Below are positions 1 through 7,190 of a stretch of 14,806 nt of DNA, in pieces. Below the pieces are notes generated by a model. That model had not been told where the DNA came from. It saw nothing but the letters and a program-made list of their open reading frames with translations, and ran no database searches. The first letter of the stretch is position 1. Each line of letters starts with the position of its first letter. This DNA is from JACVRM01 sp036824245 (GTDB lineage Bacteria > Actinomycetota > Thermoleophilia > Gaiellales > Gaiellaceae), in the NCBI GenBank assembly GCA_036824245.1, contig DAITAO010000080.1, positions 1 through 14,806 on the forward strand. The letters run 5' to 3'. The position numbers and the translations under genes were made by a program.

Positions 1-1
1 C

Positions 2-514
2 GCGCCGGGCTCGCCGCCGGCGGAACAGCCGGAGCCGCAGGACGAGACGCCGCCGGTCGCCCAGCCTCCGGCTGCGCCACCCGGCAGTGTGCCGGCGCCA
101 GGCACCTCGAGCTCACCCACGCCACCGCCGGTGACGTCGGCAACGACGCCTACCCCTCCACCGCCCACGCCGCCGACCCCACCGACGACGCCGCCTACGC
201 CGCCCACGCCCACGCCGCCGACCCCGCCGACTCCGCCGCCCACGGGTGGCGTGACGGACCCGATCACGCAGCCGATCGTCGAAGGGCTGCGGCAGCTCCT
301 CCTCGCCCAGAACCGCGGCGTGCCGGACCTGGTCTCGAAAACTGAGCGTCCCTCCAACAAGCCCAGCGACGCCGGCACGAACGACCGACCGGGAACGCCG
401 GCGCCGGGTGACACCAGCCCCCCGAGCTCTGCGGAGAGCAACGCCGGAGCGTCAAACGGCTGGCAGCGCCAGGCCGCCGAAACGCGCGGCCGGCAGCCTG
501 TTCCTACGCGCTAG
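2..514 (+). CDS. C-terminal part of a proline/threonine-rich protein (5' end outside window)
   Basis: The frame is open from the first bases of the window to the TAG at 512-514, so this is the 3' end of a longer gene. A GTG at 89 could start a 141-residue product, but the composition upstream of it is the same Pro/Ala/Glu-rich type, so I treat it as a continuation. The visible part is a low-complexity Pro-Thr linker (roughly residues 50-81), then a short region that could form a helix (about GLRQLLLAQNRGVPDLVSK), then a polar, disordered Ser/Gly/Pro tail. No catalytic motif, membrane segment or sorting signal is visible. Linkers of this sort usually join domains of cell-surface or signalling proteins; the real function sits upstream and cannot be inferred. 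The stop overlaps the stop of the minus-strand ORF at 511 through a shared CTAG. Confidence 0.6.
   Translation, partial: APGSPPAEQPEPQDETPPVAQPPAAPPGSVPAPGTSSSPTPPPVTSATTPTPPPPTPPTPPTTPPTPPTPTPPTPPTPPPTGGVTDPITQPIVEGLRQLLLAQNRGVPDLVSKTERPSNKPSDAGTNDRPGTPAPGDTSPPSSAESNAGASNGWQRQAAETRGRQPVPTR
150..243 (+). repeat. Low-complexity Pro-Thr coding tract
   Basis: Degenerate tandem repetition of short units such as CCGCCCACG and CCGCCGACC encodes runs of (T)PPTPP. It lies inside the partial CDS and keeps frame. Such a tract is prone to copy-number change and to assembly error. Confidence 0.7.
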
Positions 515-675
515 CTCCGGCCGAGCAGAGCGAACACCGGGAACAGCGGACCCGCCGCCAGAACGGCTGCGGCAGCCCACGGTGACGCAAGCCACGCAGC
601 GGCGGCTGCGATGACGAGGACCGCTCCGAAGATCACGAAGACGTCCAGCTGCACATCCCCCTCACTGCGACGCAC
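511..675 (-). CDS. Putative small two-helix membrane protein
   Basis: An unnamed ORF of 54 codons from GTG at 675 (or 47 from GTG at 654) to TAG at 511-513. The product has two hydrophobic stretches: about VFVIFGAVLVIAAAAAWLA, then a Ser-Pro-Trp turn, then about AAAAVLAAGPLFPVFALL, ending in Gly-Arg-Ser. This would make a helical hairpin in the membrane; the longer start adds an Arg-Arg N-terminus. An AGGGGG run lies just before the 654 GTG, but only 2 nt away, too close for an ideal ribosome site. The stop overlaps the convergent stop of the plus-strand gene (shared CTAG), a packing expected of real genes. Codons are GC3-rich. I recognise no family. It could be a chance ORF, since high-GC DNA readily encodes Ala/Val/Leu runs. 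Confidence 0.4.
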   Translation of the reverse strand: MRRSEGDVQLDVFVIFGAVLVIAAAAAWLASPWAAAAVLAAGPLFPVFALLGRS

Positions 676-687
676 CGAGCGTGAAGA

Positions 688-720
688 AGGGGGGCGACGC
701 TGCGGCTACGCCGCCCCCCT
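688..720 (-). terminator. Terminator-like hairpin
   Basis: AGGGGGGCG at 688-696 pairs perfectly with CGCCCCCCT at 712-720 (9 bp, 15-nt loop). Read on the minus strand the stem is followed by TTCTTC, a weak U-rich tail; the plus-strand side has none. It could end a transcript from the 998-1024 promoter-like site or from the D-aminopeptidase gene, or act as an attenuator 12 nt before the small membrane ORF. Confidence 0.45.
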
Positions 721-991
721 CCGCTCCCCCGACCCCTGCAGCAGAGGCTTGGCGCCGCAGCGGGGGAGATCTCGAGGCGCGCGCCTGAACGGCAGCTGCG
801 CCGTGCGCGTCGATGACACGAGCTGAGCGACGTTGCGCGAATGGATACGGGCCCCCGGGGTCGGGTCGGAGCTGCTGGACAGGAGTGAGGTTCCCGCCGC
901 AGGGTTGCTCCAAACGTCAAGGAAAGAGGGGACGCGCCGCTGGGCTGTTCGCTGATGTCCAGCAGCCGAACCCCCCACGGCGGCGCGGCCC
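688..991 (-). ncRNA. Candidate structured non-coding RNA or long leader
   Basis: This stretch of about 300 bases holds no convincing gene. On the minus strand it starts just after a TTGACA/TATAGT promoter-like pair (998-1024) and ends at a terminator-like hairpin (688-720). Near the presumed 5' end, 980-987 and 933-940 are perfectly complementary (8 bp, GCGGCGCG/CGCGCCGC) and enclose a second hairpin with 5-bp helix 947-951/967-971. An 11-bp inverted repeat (871-881 with 956-966, GCTGCTGGACA) offers a competing long-range pairing. It matches no RNA class I can recognise (not tmRNA, RNase P or SRP). High GC makes chance complementarity common, so this is a hypothesis. Confidence 0.25.
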
Positions 992-997
992 GGTGCG

Positions 998-1024
998 ACT
1001 ATACACCACTCTTGAGGGTGTCAA
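998..1024 (-). promoter_or_regulatory. Sigma70-like promoter with overlapping inverted repeat
   Basis: On the minus strand TTGACA (1024-1019) and TATAGT (1003-998) are separated by 15 nt, shorter than the usual 16-18. An inverted repeat ACACC...GGTGT lies over the spacer and could be an operator. It begins directly after the stop codon of the D-aminopeptidase gene, so it would drive transcription away from that gene into the 991-511 region. The same palindrome could instead be a weak terminator hairpin for that gene. Confidence 0.4.
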
Positions 1025-1837
1025 CTATGCCAGGAAGAACTGGCGCCAAGCCGTCCACCAGTCCTCGGCGCGCGAGACGATCCTGCGCTCGTCCACCGCC
1101 TCCACCGCGGGCTTGAGCACGTACTCGTCGAAGGCTTCGGTGTTGATGAACTCCACAACGATCTCGCACGGCTTGCCGGGGTCGTAAGGGAGTACGGCCG
1201 AGAGATCGCTCAGTGCGTTCCGCGCGCCCTCTTCGATCAGCTCGCGAGCGCGCAGCGGCGGCACCTGCCGTGCGCTGAACCGCCCGAGCCCCTGCTTGAC
1301 CTCGACTGTAGTGAGCCCTTCGCCCAGCAGCTCGCGCGCCTCCGCGCACGTCGCGCGGTCACCAGTCACGAGCAACACGGGGCAACCCCACGTCCCGCAC
1401 AGTGCAGCATTGATGCCGGTCTCTCCGACGAGCGTGCTGTTGAACCAGAGGTTCTGCCACGACTGGCCGGACACCGTGTGGTTCATGACGCCGTCGCGCG
1501 TGCCCGCCCGCGCGTGCATGCCCACGAAGAGCGCAGCGTCGCACCCTCGCGAAAGCAGTTCCGTGTACTCCGTCCAATGCTGCTGCACCACGTACTCACA
1601 ACCGGCGTCGAGCAGGTCCGGGACGAGTGAGTTGAAGCTCCAGGCACCCCCGGCGCCGTGGCAGTCCATGACGACGATCTCGGTCGCGCCCGCCGCGCGG
1701 GCGCCGCGCACGGCCGCGTTGATCTCCTCGGTGTAGAGGCGGCGCCCCTCCTCGTACAGCTGCTCGCCGGGCTTCGTCTGCTCCCACTTGACGATCCCGG
1801 CCACGCCTTCCATGTCACTGATCACGTGGACGCGCAC
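1025..1837 (-). CDS. M55 family metallopeptidase (D-aminopeptidase, DppA-like)
   Basis: A 270-residue protein, the usual length of the M55/DppA family: zinc D-aminopeptidases that release N-terminal D-amino acids from short peptides, probably for using cell-wall-derived D-Ala peptides. Known DppA metal ligands are all visible: Asp8 and Glu10 (ISDMEG), His60 (MDCHGAGG), His108 (VGMHAR) and Glu139 (VGETGINA). His120 in VMNHTVSG corresponds to the family's catalytic His. No signal peptide, so cytoplasmic. The GTG start at 1837 begins the typical MRVHVISD strand; it has no clear Shine-Dalgarno but a TAAGGT hexamer 6 nt upstream. It is divergent from the secreted repeat protein, and no dipeptide transporter lies nearby. 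The substrate is inferred from the family. Confidence 0.9.
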   Translation of the reverse strand: MRVHVISDMEGVAGIVKWEQTKPGEQLYEEGRRLYTEEINAAVRGARAAGATEIVVMDCHGAGGAWSFNSLVPDLLDAGCEYVVQQHWTEYTELLSRGCDAALFVGMHARAGTRDGVMNHTVSGQSWQNLWFNSTLVGETGINAALCGTWGCPVLLVTGDRATCAEARELLGEGLTTVEVKQGLGRFSARQVPPLRARELIEEGARNALSDLSAVLPYDPGKPCEIVVEFINTEAFDEYVLKPAVEAVDERRIVSRAEDWWTAWRQFFLA

Positions 1838-1843
1838 CGCGCG

Positions 1844-1849
1844 ACCTTA
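1844..1849 (-). promoter_or_regulatory. -10 box TAAGGT, probable leaderless promoter
   Basis: TAAGGT (minus strand) matches TANNNT and ends exactly 6 nt before the GTG at 1837, so transcription would begin at or next to the start codon. No good -35 is visible. The AAGG inside it could alternatively serve as a ribosome site. Confidence 0.4.
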
Positions 1850-1884
1850 GATGCTTGGCCGGCCACGCATCCCTGTTGCATGCC

Positions 1885-1913
1885 TTGACTGGGCCTCTGT
1901 TCCGTTGGACACT
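1885..1913 (+). promoter_or_regulatory. Promoter for the secreted repeat protein
   Basis: TTGACT at 1885-1890 and GACACT at 1908-1913 are 17 nt apart. GACACT ends 6 nt before a GTG at 1920, the same geometry as other starts in this window. This supports 1920, rather than the ATG at 1851, as the translation start. Confidence 0.4.
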
Positions 1914-1919
1914 TGTTCT

Positions 1920-3404
1920 GTGGGGTCTTCGCCGGGGAGAGGGCGGAGGCGGGGACGGCTGTTCGCCGCCACTGCATCGGCATGCGCGCTGACGGCCGCG
2001 TCGGCTGCCCACGCCGTTGGGGCCGCCCCCGCGCAAGCTCCGGCACAGCGGCCGGCGAAAGCGACCTGCGCCACCGTGACTCTGCTCAGCGGTGAGTTCG
2101 GCGTGCTCGAGCTCACGCCGGGCCGGGGCTCGCTGCCAATCGTGTCGACACGCCTCGCGCGCGGCACGGCGGCGAAGACCGCCGCCCGCACCATCGCCCG
2201 GCTCACCCGGCTCGCCTGGGTCTACCGCTCCAAGGAGAAGGAGGCGCCGGCGCGCGTTGAGCAGGAGACCGTGCGGCTGCTGGTGAGCTTCGGCAAGGGC
2301 AAGCGGGTGCAGCGCACCAAGGTGGTCAAGTGCCTAGTGCGTGTGTTGCACAGGGCCCTTGCCGTCCACGTCACCGTCGCGGGCCCGGGCGGAGGAACGG
2401 TCACGAGCTCGCCCGGCGGCGTCAACTGCACGCGGGCGACGACACCGTGCTCGAATGCGTTCCCGACGGGCACGCGGGTCACGCTCAGGGCGACGCCCAG
2501 CGGCGACTCCAACTTCGCCGGCTGGAGCGGTGCCTGCACGGGCAGCGGCACGTGCACGGTGAGGAGCGACGCGGTGCGCAGAGTGACCGCGACGTTCACG
2601 CGCAAGCAGGTCGCTCTGACGGTCAGCAAGGCAGGCAACGGTGCGGGAACGGTGTCGGGCGTCGGCGGCGGCATCAGCTGCGGCGCCGTCTGTACAGGCA
2701 TTTACGAGTCCGGGACGGTTGTCACGCTGACCGCCGCTGCCGACGCGAAATCGCAGTTCGGCGGCTGGAGCGGCGCCTGCTCGGGCGCGGACGTGTGCAC
2801 GGTGCGCCTTGCAGCGGCCGCCTCTGTGACGGCCACGTTCGTGAGGATCACCGTGCCGCTGACCGTCACGAAGACGGGAACCGGGGGCGGAACGGTGTCG
2901 ACTTCGCCGGGCGGAATCAGCTGCGGCGCCACCTGCAGCGGCTCGTTCGAGGTCGATACTCAGGTGACACTGATCGCCGCGCCCGACGCGACGTCCTTCC
3001 CTCCGGTCTGGAGCGGCGGGTGCACAGGCTCGGGGATGACCTGCTCCGTGACGATGAGCGCGGCCCGCTTCGTCACAGCCAGCTTCGCGTTGGGCGCGCT
3101 CCTCCGCGTCGAGGTCAACACCGACACGGACACGGGCTACAAAGGCGTCGGTAAGGGAGCGGTGACGAGCGACCCGCCCGGGATCAACTGCGACGAACGC
3201 GGCCCGGCCGGTGCAGGCAACACATGCACCGCGCTCTTCCCGCGCAGCAAGCGCGTCACGCTGCTGGCCGATCCCGACGAGGACAACAGCTTCATCATGT
3301 GGTTCCGCTGCGATCCCAACCGGACGAGTTACTTCAATCCGTGCCTCATCAACTTCCCGGAGCTGTACACGACCCCGGTCGTCGCCCACTTCGGGCCCGG
3401 TTAG
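1920..3404 (+). CDS. Secreted protein with four Cys-rich InlB-like (divergent B-repeat) domains
   Basis: The protein has 494 residues from GTG 1920. The frame is open to an ATG at 1851, but from 1920 the N-terminus is a standard Sec signal: Arg-rich GRGRRRGR, then hydrophobic LFAATASACALTAASAAHA, with likely cleavage after AHA. A region of about 120 residues of unknown fold follows, then four tandem repeats of about 75-95 residues. Each has a GGGTV/GxVTS strand, an SxPGGIxC segment, the FxGWSGxC core and a final VTATF/VTASF, as in divergent InlB B-repeats (beta-grasp-like, common in cell-surface proteins). Each repeat carries four cysteines, probably disulfide-paired outside the cell. There is no LPXTG or C-terminal membrane segment, so it is probably released or loosely wall-bound. 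Function is unknown; adhesion or structural roles are typical of such repeats. Confidence 0.8.
   Translation: MGSSPGRGRRRGRLFAATASACALTAASAAHAVGAAPAQAPAQRPAKATCATVTLLSGEFGVLELTPGRGSLPIVSTRLARGTAAKTAARTIARLTRLAWVYRSKEKEAPARVEQETVRLLVSFGKGKRVQRTKVVKCLVRVLHRALAVHVTVAGPGGGTVTSSPGGVNCTRATTPCSNAFPTGTRVTLRATPSGDSNFAGWSGACTGSGTCTVRSDAVRRVTATFTRKQVALTVSKAGNGAGTVSGVGGGISCGAVCTGIYESGTVVTLTAAADAKSQFGGWSGACSGADVCTVRLAAAASVTATFVRITVPLTVTKTGTGGGTVSTSPGGISCGATCSGSFEVDTQVTLIAAPDATSFPPVWSGGCTGSGMTCSVTMSAARFVTASFALGALLRVEVNTDTDTGYKGVGKGAVTSDPPGINCDERGPAGAGNTCTALFPRSKRVTLLADPDEDNSFIMWFRCDPNRTSYFNPCLINFPELYTTPVVAHFGPG
2361..3395 (+). repeat. Four tandem protein repeats (divergent InlB B-repeat type)
   Basis: Repeat units lie at about 2361-2597, 2614-2840, 2857-3086 and 3102-3395. 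Units 1-3 are close to each other: four Cys each, WSGAC or WSGGC core, ending in TATF or TASF. Unit 4 is diverged and has longer loops (GYKGVGKGAV, FRCDPNRTSY) but keeps four Cys. Confidence 0.8.
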
Positions 3405-3432
3405 TCCTTCGTCCCGGTTAGCCTCCCGCCCC

Positions 3433-4215
3433 GTGGATACGGGGCTCGCGGGCAAGCGCGTGCTCGTCACCGGTGCGTCCGGCGGCATCGGGAGCGCCTG
3501 CGCACGGGCCTTTGCGGCGGAAGGCGCGCGTGTGTTCGTCCACTACCACCAGGGGCGGGAGCGCGCAGAGGCAGTGGCGGAGGAGCTGGGCGGCGCGGCG
3601 CTCGGAGCGGCCGACCTGAGCAGCGAGCAGCAGGCCGAGCAACTGTTCGGACAGGCGATCGCGGCACTCGGCGGCCTGGACGTCTGCGCCGCCGTCGCGG
3701 GTGCGTGGCCGGAGCAGGACGTGCCGGTCTGGCAGTTGCCGCTCGACCGCTGGGAGCGGACGCTCGCGCTCAACCTGCGCGCCACCTTCCTGACGGCCCG
3801 TGGCTTCCTGCGCGAGGTCGCGCGCAGCGGCCACGGCAGCCTGGTGCTGGTCGGCTCGACCGCCGGGCTGTTCGGCGAAGCGGGGCACGCCGACTACGCC
3901 GCCGCCAAGTCCGCCATTCTCGGCGGCCTGCTGCTCAGCCTGAAGAACGAGGTCGTGCGCGTCGCGCCGGGCGCCCGTGTGAACGCGGTTTGCCCGGGAT
4001 GGACGGTCTCCCCGATGACTCGGCGGACGCTCGACGACCCCTCGCTCGTCGCGCGAGCAACTCGCACGATGGCTCTCCGTAAGGTGGCCCGGCCAGAAGA
4101 CGTGGCGCGACAGGTCGTCGTGCTCGCATCGGATGAGCTCTCGGGCCATGTGACCGGCCAGGTGGTCACGGTGGCGGGCGGCATGGAGGGGCGCCTGCTC
4201 CACGACGGCCCGTAG
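3433..4215 (+). CDS. SDR family NAD(P)-dependent oxidoreductase
   Basis: A 260-residue classical short-chain dehydrogenase/reductase, close to the standard 250. Motifs in order are the dinucleotide site TGASGGIG (13-20), the catalytic tetrad Asn114 (LNLRATF), Ser142 (VGSTAGLFG), Tyr155 and Lys159 (YAAAK), and the PGW segment after strand beta-6. The C-terminus has the usual GHVTGQVVTVAGG. The residue after beta-2 (VHYHQGRERAE) carries Arg nearby, mildly favouring NADP(H). The closest general resemblance is to FabG-like 3-oxoacyl reductases, but substrate cannot be set from sequence. The frame extends upstream to 3211 inside the repeat protein; GTG 3433 is chosen because it begins just before the Rossmann fold. 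A TAGCCT hexamer lies 8 nt upstream and there is no Shine-Dalgarno. It may be co-transcribed with the genes on either side. Confidence 0.9.
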   Translation: MDTGLAGKRVLVTGASGGIGSACARAFAAEGARVFVHYHQGRERAEAVAEELGGAALGAADLSSEQQAEQLFGQAIAALGGLDVCAAVAGAWPEQDVPVWQLPLDRWERTLALNLRATFLTARGFLREVARSGHGSLVLVGSTAGLFGEAGHADYAAAKSAILGGLLLSLKNEVVRVAPGARVNAVCPGWTVSPMTRRTLDDPSLVARATRTMALRKVARPEDVARQVVVLASDELSGHVTGQVVTVAGGMEGRLLHDGP

Positions 4216-4227
4216 AGTCCGCCGCCG

Positions 4228-5103
4228 ATGGACGTCTTCGACCTGCTGCTCATCGCCGTGCTCCTGGTGGCCGTTCAGCCCGCCATCCAGCGCTCGCTGA
4301 CGCTGGGCGCCCGCCGCCGCGCGCTAAGCCGGCTCGCCTCGCAACGCGACGCCACCGTCATCACCCTCATCCACCGGCAGGAGACGATCTCGCTCCTCGG
4401 AGTTCCGCTCATGAGGCACATCGACATCGACGACGCCGAGTCGGTGCTGAATGCGATCCGTGAGACGCCGCCAGGGCGAGCGATCGAGATCATCCTGCAC
4501 ACCCCCGGCGGCCTGGCGCTTGCCGCCACGCAGATCTCGCAGGCGCTCGCGGATCACGAGGGCCGCATCACCGCGGTCGTCCCGCACTACGCGATGTCGG
4601 GCGGCACGCTGATCGCGCTCGCTGCGGACGAGATCATCCTCGACCGCCACGCGGCGCTCGGCCCGGTCGATCCCGTGCTCGGCCAGTGGCCTGCGGCCTC
4701 GATCATCCACGCGGTCGAGCGCCCCGGCGATCACAACGACGAGACGCTCATCCTCGCCGACCTCGCGCGCAAGGCGCTCCGCCAGGTCGAGGCGCTAGCC
4801 ACCCGTCTGCTCGAGCAGCACATGCCGGCCGCACAGGCTCGCGAGACTGCCGTCGCATTGGCGACCGGCCAGTGGACGCACGACTATCCACTGCTCCCGC
4901 ACGAGCTGGAGCAGCTCGGACTGCCGATCACGATCGGAGTGCCGACCGAAGAGCGCGACCTCTTCCGCCTCTACCCGCAGCCACGCGGCCGCCAGTCCGT
5001 GGTCGAATACTTCCCCGGCCGGCCGGTGCCGCCTGGACTACCTGCCGGACGTGAGCTGCCCCGCTCGCGCGCCGCGCGTCGCGCCTTGAAAGGCGGGCAG
5101 TGA
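4228..5103 (+). CDS. SDH/Clp-fold membrane-anchored serine protease
   Basis: A 291-residue protein of the SDH proteinase family (Clp/SppA crotonase-like fold). One N-terminal membrane segment (about 5-17, LLLIAVLLVAV) is followed by a basic stretch, so the catalytic domain probably faces the cytoplasm. Motifs: HTPGG at 91-95 supplies the oxyanion hole, and Ser124 in HYAMSGGTLIAL is the nucleophile, followed by ADEIILDRHAALGPVDP, a stretch typical of this family. Lys182 in LARKALRQ is a candidate general base by analogy with SppA-type Ser-Lys dyads (inference). The C-terminal 50 residues are Pro/Arg-rich and probably disordered. It starts 12 nt after the SDR stop; TAGAGT overlaps that stop codon. 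It ends 4 nt before the convergent stop of the GGDEF-EAL gene. The substrate is unknown; membrane-protein quality control is a reasonable guess. Confidence 0.85.
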   Translation: MDVFDLLLIAVLLVAVQPAIQRSLTLGARRRALSRLASQRDATVITLIHRQETISLLGVPLMRHIDIDDAESVLNAIRETPPGRAIEIILHTPGGLALAATQISQALADHEGRITAVVPHYAMSGGTLIALAADEIILDRHAALGPVDPVLGQWPAASIIHAVERPGDHNDETLILADLARKALRQVEALATRLLEQHMPAAQARETAVALATGQWTHDYPLLPHELEQLGLPITIGVPTEERDLFRLYPQPRGRQSVVEYFPGRPVPPGLPAGRELPRSRAARRALKGGQ

Positions 5104-5107
5104 GCCC

Positions 5108-7090
5108 TCAGCGCGGGGCGGCCACTGGACGAACTCCGCCTGCAGGTACCGCCGGCTGACCGTTGGGGGCGCCGGGGGCGCCCGGGAGGTGCAGGCCGTC
5201 GTGCGCGAGCAGTTCGTCGATTCCCTCCGGAGTGAGCGGCCGCGCGAGGTGGAAGCCCTGCACCAGGTCGCAGCCCGTCGTCATCAGCTTGGTGAGCTGG
5301 TCAGGGGTCTCGACGCCCTCGGCGACCGTCCGCATGTGAAGCGTCGCGCCGACGGCCACGATCGACGTCAGAAGGTCGAAGTTACGCCTTTCGGACTCGA
5401 TCCCGTTCACGAACGAGCGATCGATCTTGAGGACGTCGATTGGCAGGCGGCGCAGGTGGGTGAGCGATGAGTAGCCGGTGCCGAAATCGTCGAGCGAGAG
5501 CTGGACGCCGAGCGCCTTCAGCTCCCCGAGCCTCGCGATCGCCGTCTCGGTCTCGCCGAGCATCGCGCTCTCCGTCACCTCGAGCGTGAGGCGCCGCGGC
5601 TCGAGCCCCGTCTCGGACAGGACGCGCCCGACGTGCGCGGCCAGGTCCGGCTCCTGGAGCTGCCGGCCCGAGAGGTTGACGCTCATGGTCCAGGGCGGGT
5701 TGCTCGGGTGCCGGTCGTCCCAGTCCCGAGCCTGCCGGCAGGCCGATTCGAGCACGAAACGGCCGATCGCACCGATCAGGCCGATCTCCTCGGCAACGGG
5801 GATGAACTCGGCGGGCGGCACCAGGCCGCGCTGAGGATGAGCCCAGCGAACGAGCGCCTCCATCCCGACGATGCACCCCAGCGGCAACGAGACAATCGGC
5901 TGGTAGTGCACCACGAACTCCGACGACTCGACGGCCCGCTGCAGATCCTTCTCGAGCTCCAACCGGCGCACCGCGGCGGCATGCATCTCGGGCTCGAAGA
6001 TCTCATAGCGGTCCTTGCCGCGCGCCTTGGCCGAGTACATCGCGATGTCCGCGTTGCGGAGCAGCTCACCGGCGTCGTCGACCTGTCGGTCCGCGACCGC
6101 GATGCCGATGCTTGCCGTCACGCAGAAGCGCTTCCCGTCGACCGTCTGCGGCTCGCGGACGGCGCAGATAAGGCGTTCCGCCACGCGGGCGGCGTCGCTC
6201 ACGTCTGCCACGTCGTCGAGCAGGATGGCGAACTCGTCGCCGCCCAGCCGTGCGATCGTGTCGGACGGCCTCACGTGGGTCTCCAGGCGCCGGGCCAGAG
6301 CGACGAGCAGACGATCGGCCGTCGCGTGCCCGACCGTGTCGTTGATGCTCTTGAAGGCGTCGAGGTCGAGGTACAGAACGGCAAAGACGCGGTGCTCGTG
6401 CCGGCGGCGCACGGCGGCGGCGTGGGCGAGGCGATCCTGGAGGAGCATGCCGTTGGCCAGCTTCGTGAGCGGATCATGGAGCGCCTGGTACTCGTTGAGC
6501 CGCCACGCAGTGAGGCTGACGATGCTCGCCGCGGTGATGAAGGCGCCGTGAATTGCCGCCCACCGCCATGGATGTGCGAGAGCAGCAGGATGGTTGTAGA
6601 CCGATGCCGGATCCAGCACGCCGACTACGCCGTGGTGGATGACGACGTAACCGACCGCGAGCAAGAACGGCACCCAGTGCTGGTAGAGGGCCATCAGCGC
6701 GACCATCACGAAGAAGTGGAAATGGAACTCGACGTAGCCGCCGGACAGGTGGACGAGCACGGCCGACGAGGTGAGGAGCCCCAGACTCGCAAACCCCGCC
6801 CTGGCGGTGCGTCCGAGGCGGTCCCACGAGGCGAGGAACGCCGCACCGGCGACCGTCGACGCCTCGAAAAGGCTGTGAGGAGCGCCGAACCCCTGAAGCA
6901 TCCCGAATGCTGAGATCGCCACGACGTGCGCCCAGAGGAGGACGAGCACAGCGCGATGACGGCGGCACCAGACGTCGTCGGGAAGGCCGCGGCCCCGCGG
7001 AATGAGCGCCCAGAGCGAGGCGAGCACGCGGCCGCGCCACTCTTCAGGCGTGGGCGGCCGCAACTTCTCTCGAAGCACCATCTCTGTCAT
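5108..7090 (-). CDS. Membrane-anchored GGDEF-EAL protein (c-di-GMP synthase/phosphodiesterase)
   Basis: Taken from ATG 7090 this is 660 residues. The frame is open to TTG 7159, with ATGs at 7129 and 7081; no start has a Shine-Dalgarno, so the N-terminus is uncertain. The first 200 residues hold about six membrane helices, including VLVLLWAHVVAISAFGML and VPFLLAVGYVVIHHGVVGVL, with many histidines (FHFHFF, IHHG), suggesting a metal- or redox-sensing module. The GGDEF domain follows with intact GGDEF (283-287) and an inhibitory RxxD I-site (RPSD, 274-277) exactly five residues before it. The EAL domain keeps EAL (411-413), NLSGRQL, EVTES, DDFGTGYSS, KIDRSF, EGVET and QGFHLARP. Both activities therefore look intact: synthesis of c-di-GMP from GTP and its hydrolysis to pGpG. 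An Ala/Pro/Gly-rich tail ends the protein. The upstream region on this strand contains a pseudoknot plus terminator-like hairpin. Confidence 0.93.
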   Translation of the reverse strand: MTEMVLREKLRPPTPEEWRGRVLASLWALIPRGRGLPDDVWCRRHRAVLVLLWAHVVAISAFGMLQGFGAPHSLFEASTVAGAAFLASWDRLGRTARAGFASLGLLTSSAVLVHLSGGYVEFHFHFFVMVALMALYQHWVPFLLAVGYVVIHHGVVGVLDPASVYNHPAALAHPWRWAAIHGAFITAASIVSLTAWRLNEYQALHDPLTKLANGMLLQDRLAHAAAVRRRHEHRVFAVLYLDLDAFKSINDTVGHATADRLLVALARRLETHVRPSDTIARLGGDEFAILLDDVADVSDAARVAERLICAVREPQTVDGKRFCVTASIGIAVADRQVDDAGELLRNADIAMYSAKARGKDRYEIFEPEMHAAAVRRLELEKDLQRAVESSEFVVHYQPIVSLPLGCIVGMEALVRWAHPQRGLVPPAEFIPVAEEIGLIGAIGRFVLESACRQARDWDDRHPSNPPWTMSVNLSGRQLQEPDLAAHVGRVLSETGLEPRRLTLEVTESAMLGETETAIARLGELKALGVQLSLDDFGTGYSSLTHLRRLPIDVLKIDRSFVNGIESERRNFDLLTSIVAVGATLHMRTVAEGVETPDQLTKLMTTGCDLVQGFHLARPLTPEGIDELLAHDGLHLPGAPGAPNGQPAVPAGGVRPVAAPR

Positions 7091-7164
7091 GTGTCGGCTT
7101 GCACGAGATGCTGCTTGAGCCCTAGGCATCACGCGGGACCGGCGATCCCGTCTGCTCAAAGAAG

Positions 7165-7188
7165 GAGCGGCGGGTTGCCCCGCCGCTC
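7165..7188 (-). terminator. Intrinsic-terminator-like hairpin upstream of the GGDEF-EAL gene
   Basis: GAGCGGCGGG (7165-7174) pairs perfectly with CCCGCCGCTC (7179-7188), a 10-bp stem with a TTGC/GCAA tetraloop. Read on the minus strand the stem is followed by CTTCTTTG, a U-rich tail; the plus side is followed by TGCTCC. It lies about 75 nt before ATG 7090, so it would cut off the mRNA unless read through. This is the usual place of an attenuator or riboswitch expression platform. Confidence 0.55.
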
Positions 7189-7190
7189 TG

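Noticed and set aside
1851..1919. ATG 1851 as start of the secreted repeat protein
   Set aside because: It would put about 23 residues of unrelated sequence before a standard signal peptide and leave only 13 bp between two divergent genes; GTG 1920 has a promoter at the right distance.
5633..6913. Long plus-strand ORF of 426 codons antisense to the GGDEF-EAL gene
   Set aside because: It mirrors the codon structure of an unmistakable GGDEF-EAL protein; its product is Arg/His/Ala-rich with no domain. Long antisense frames are expected in high-GC genes.
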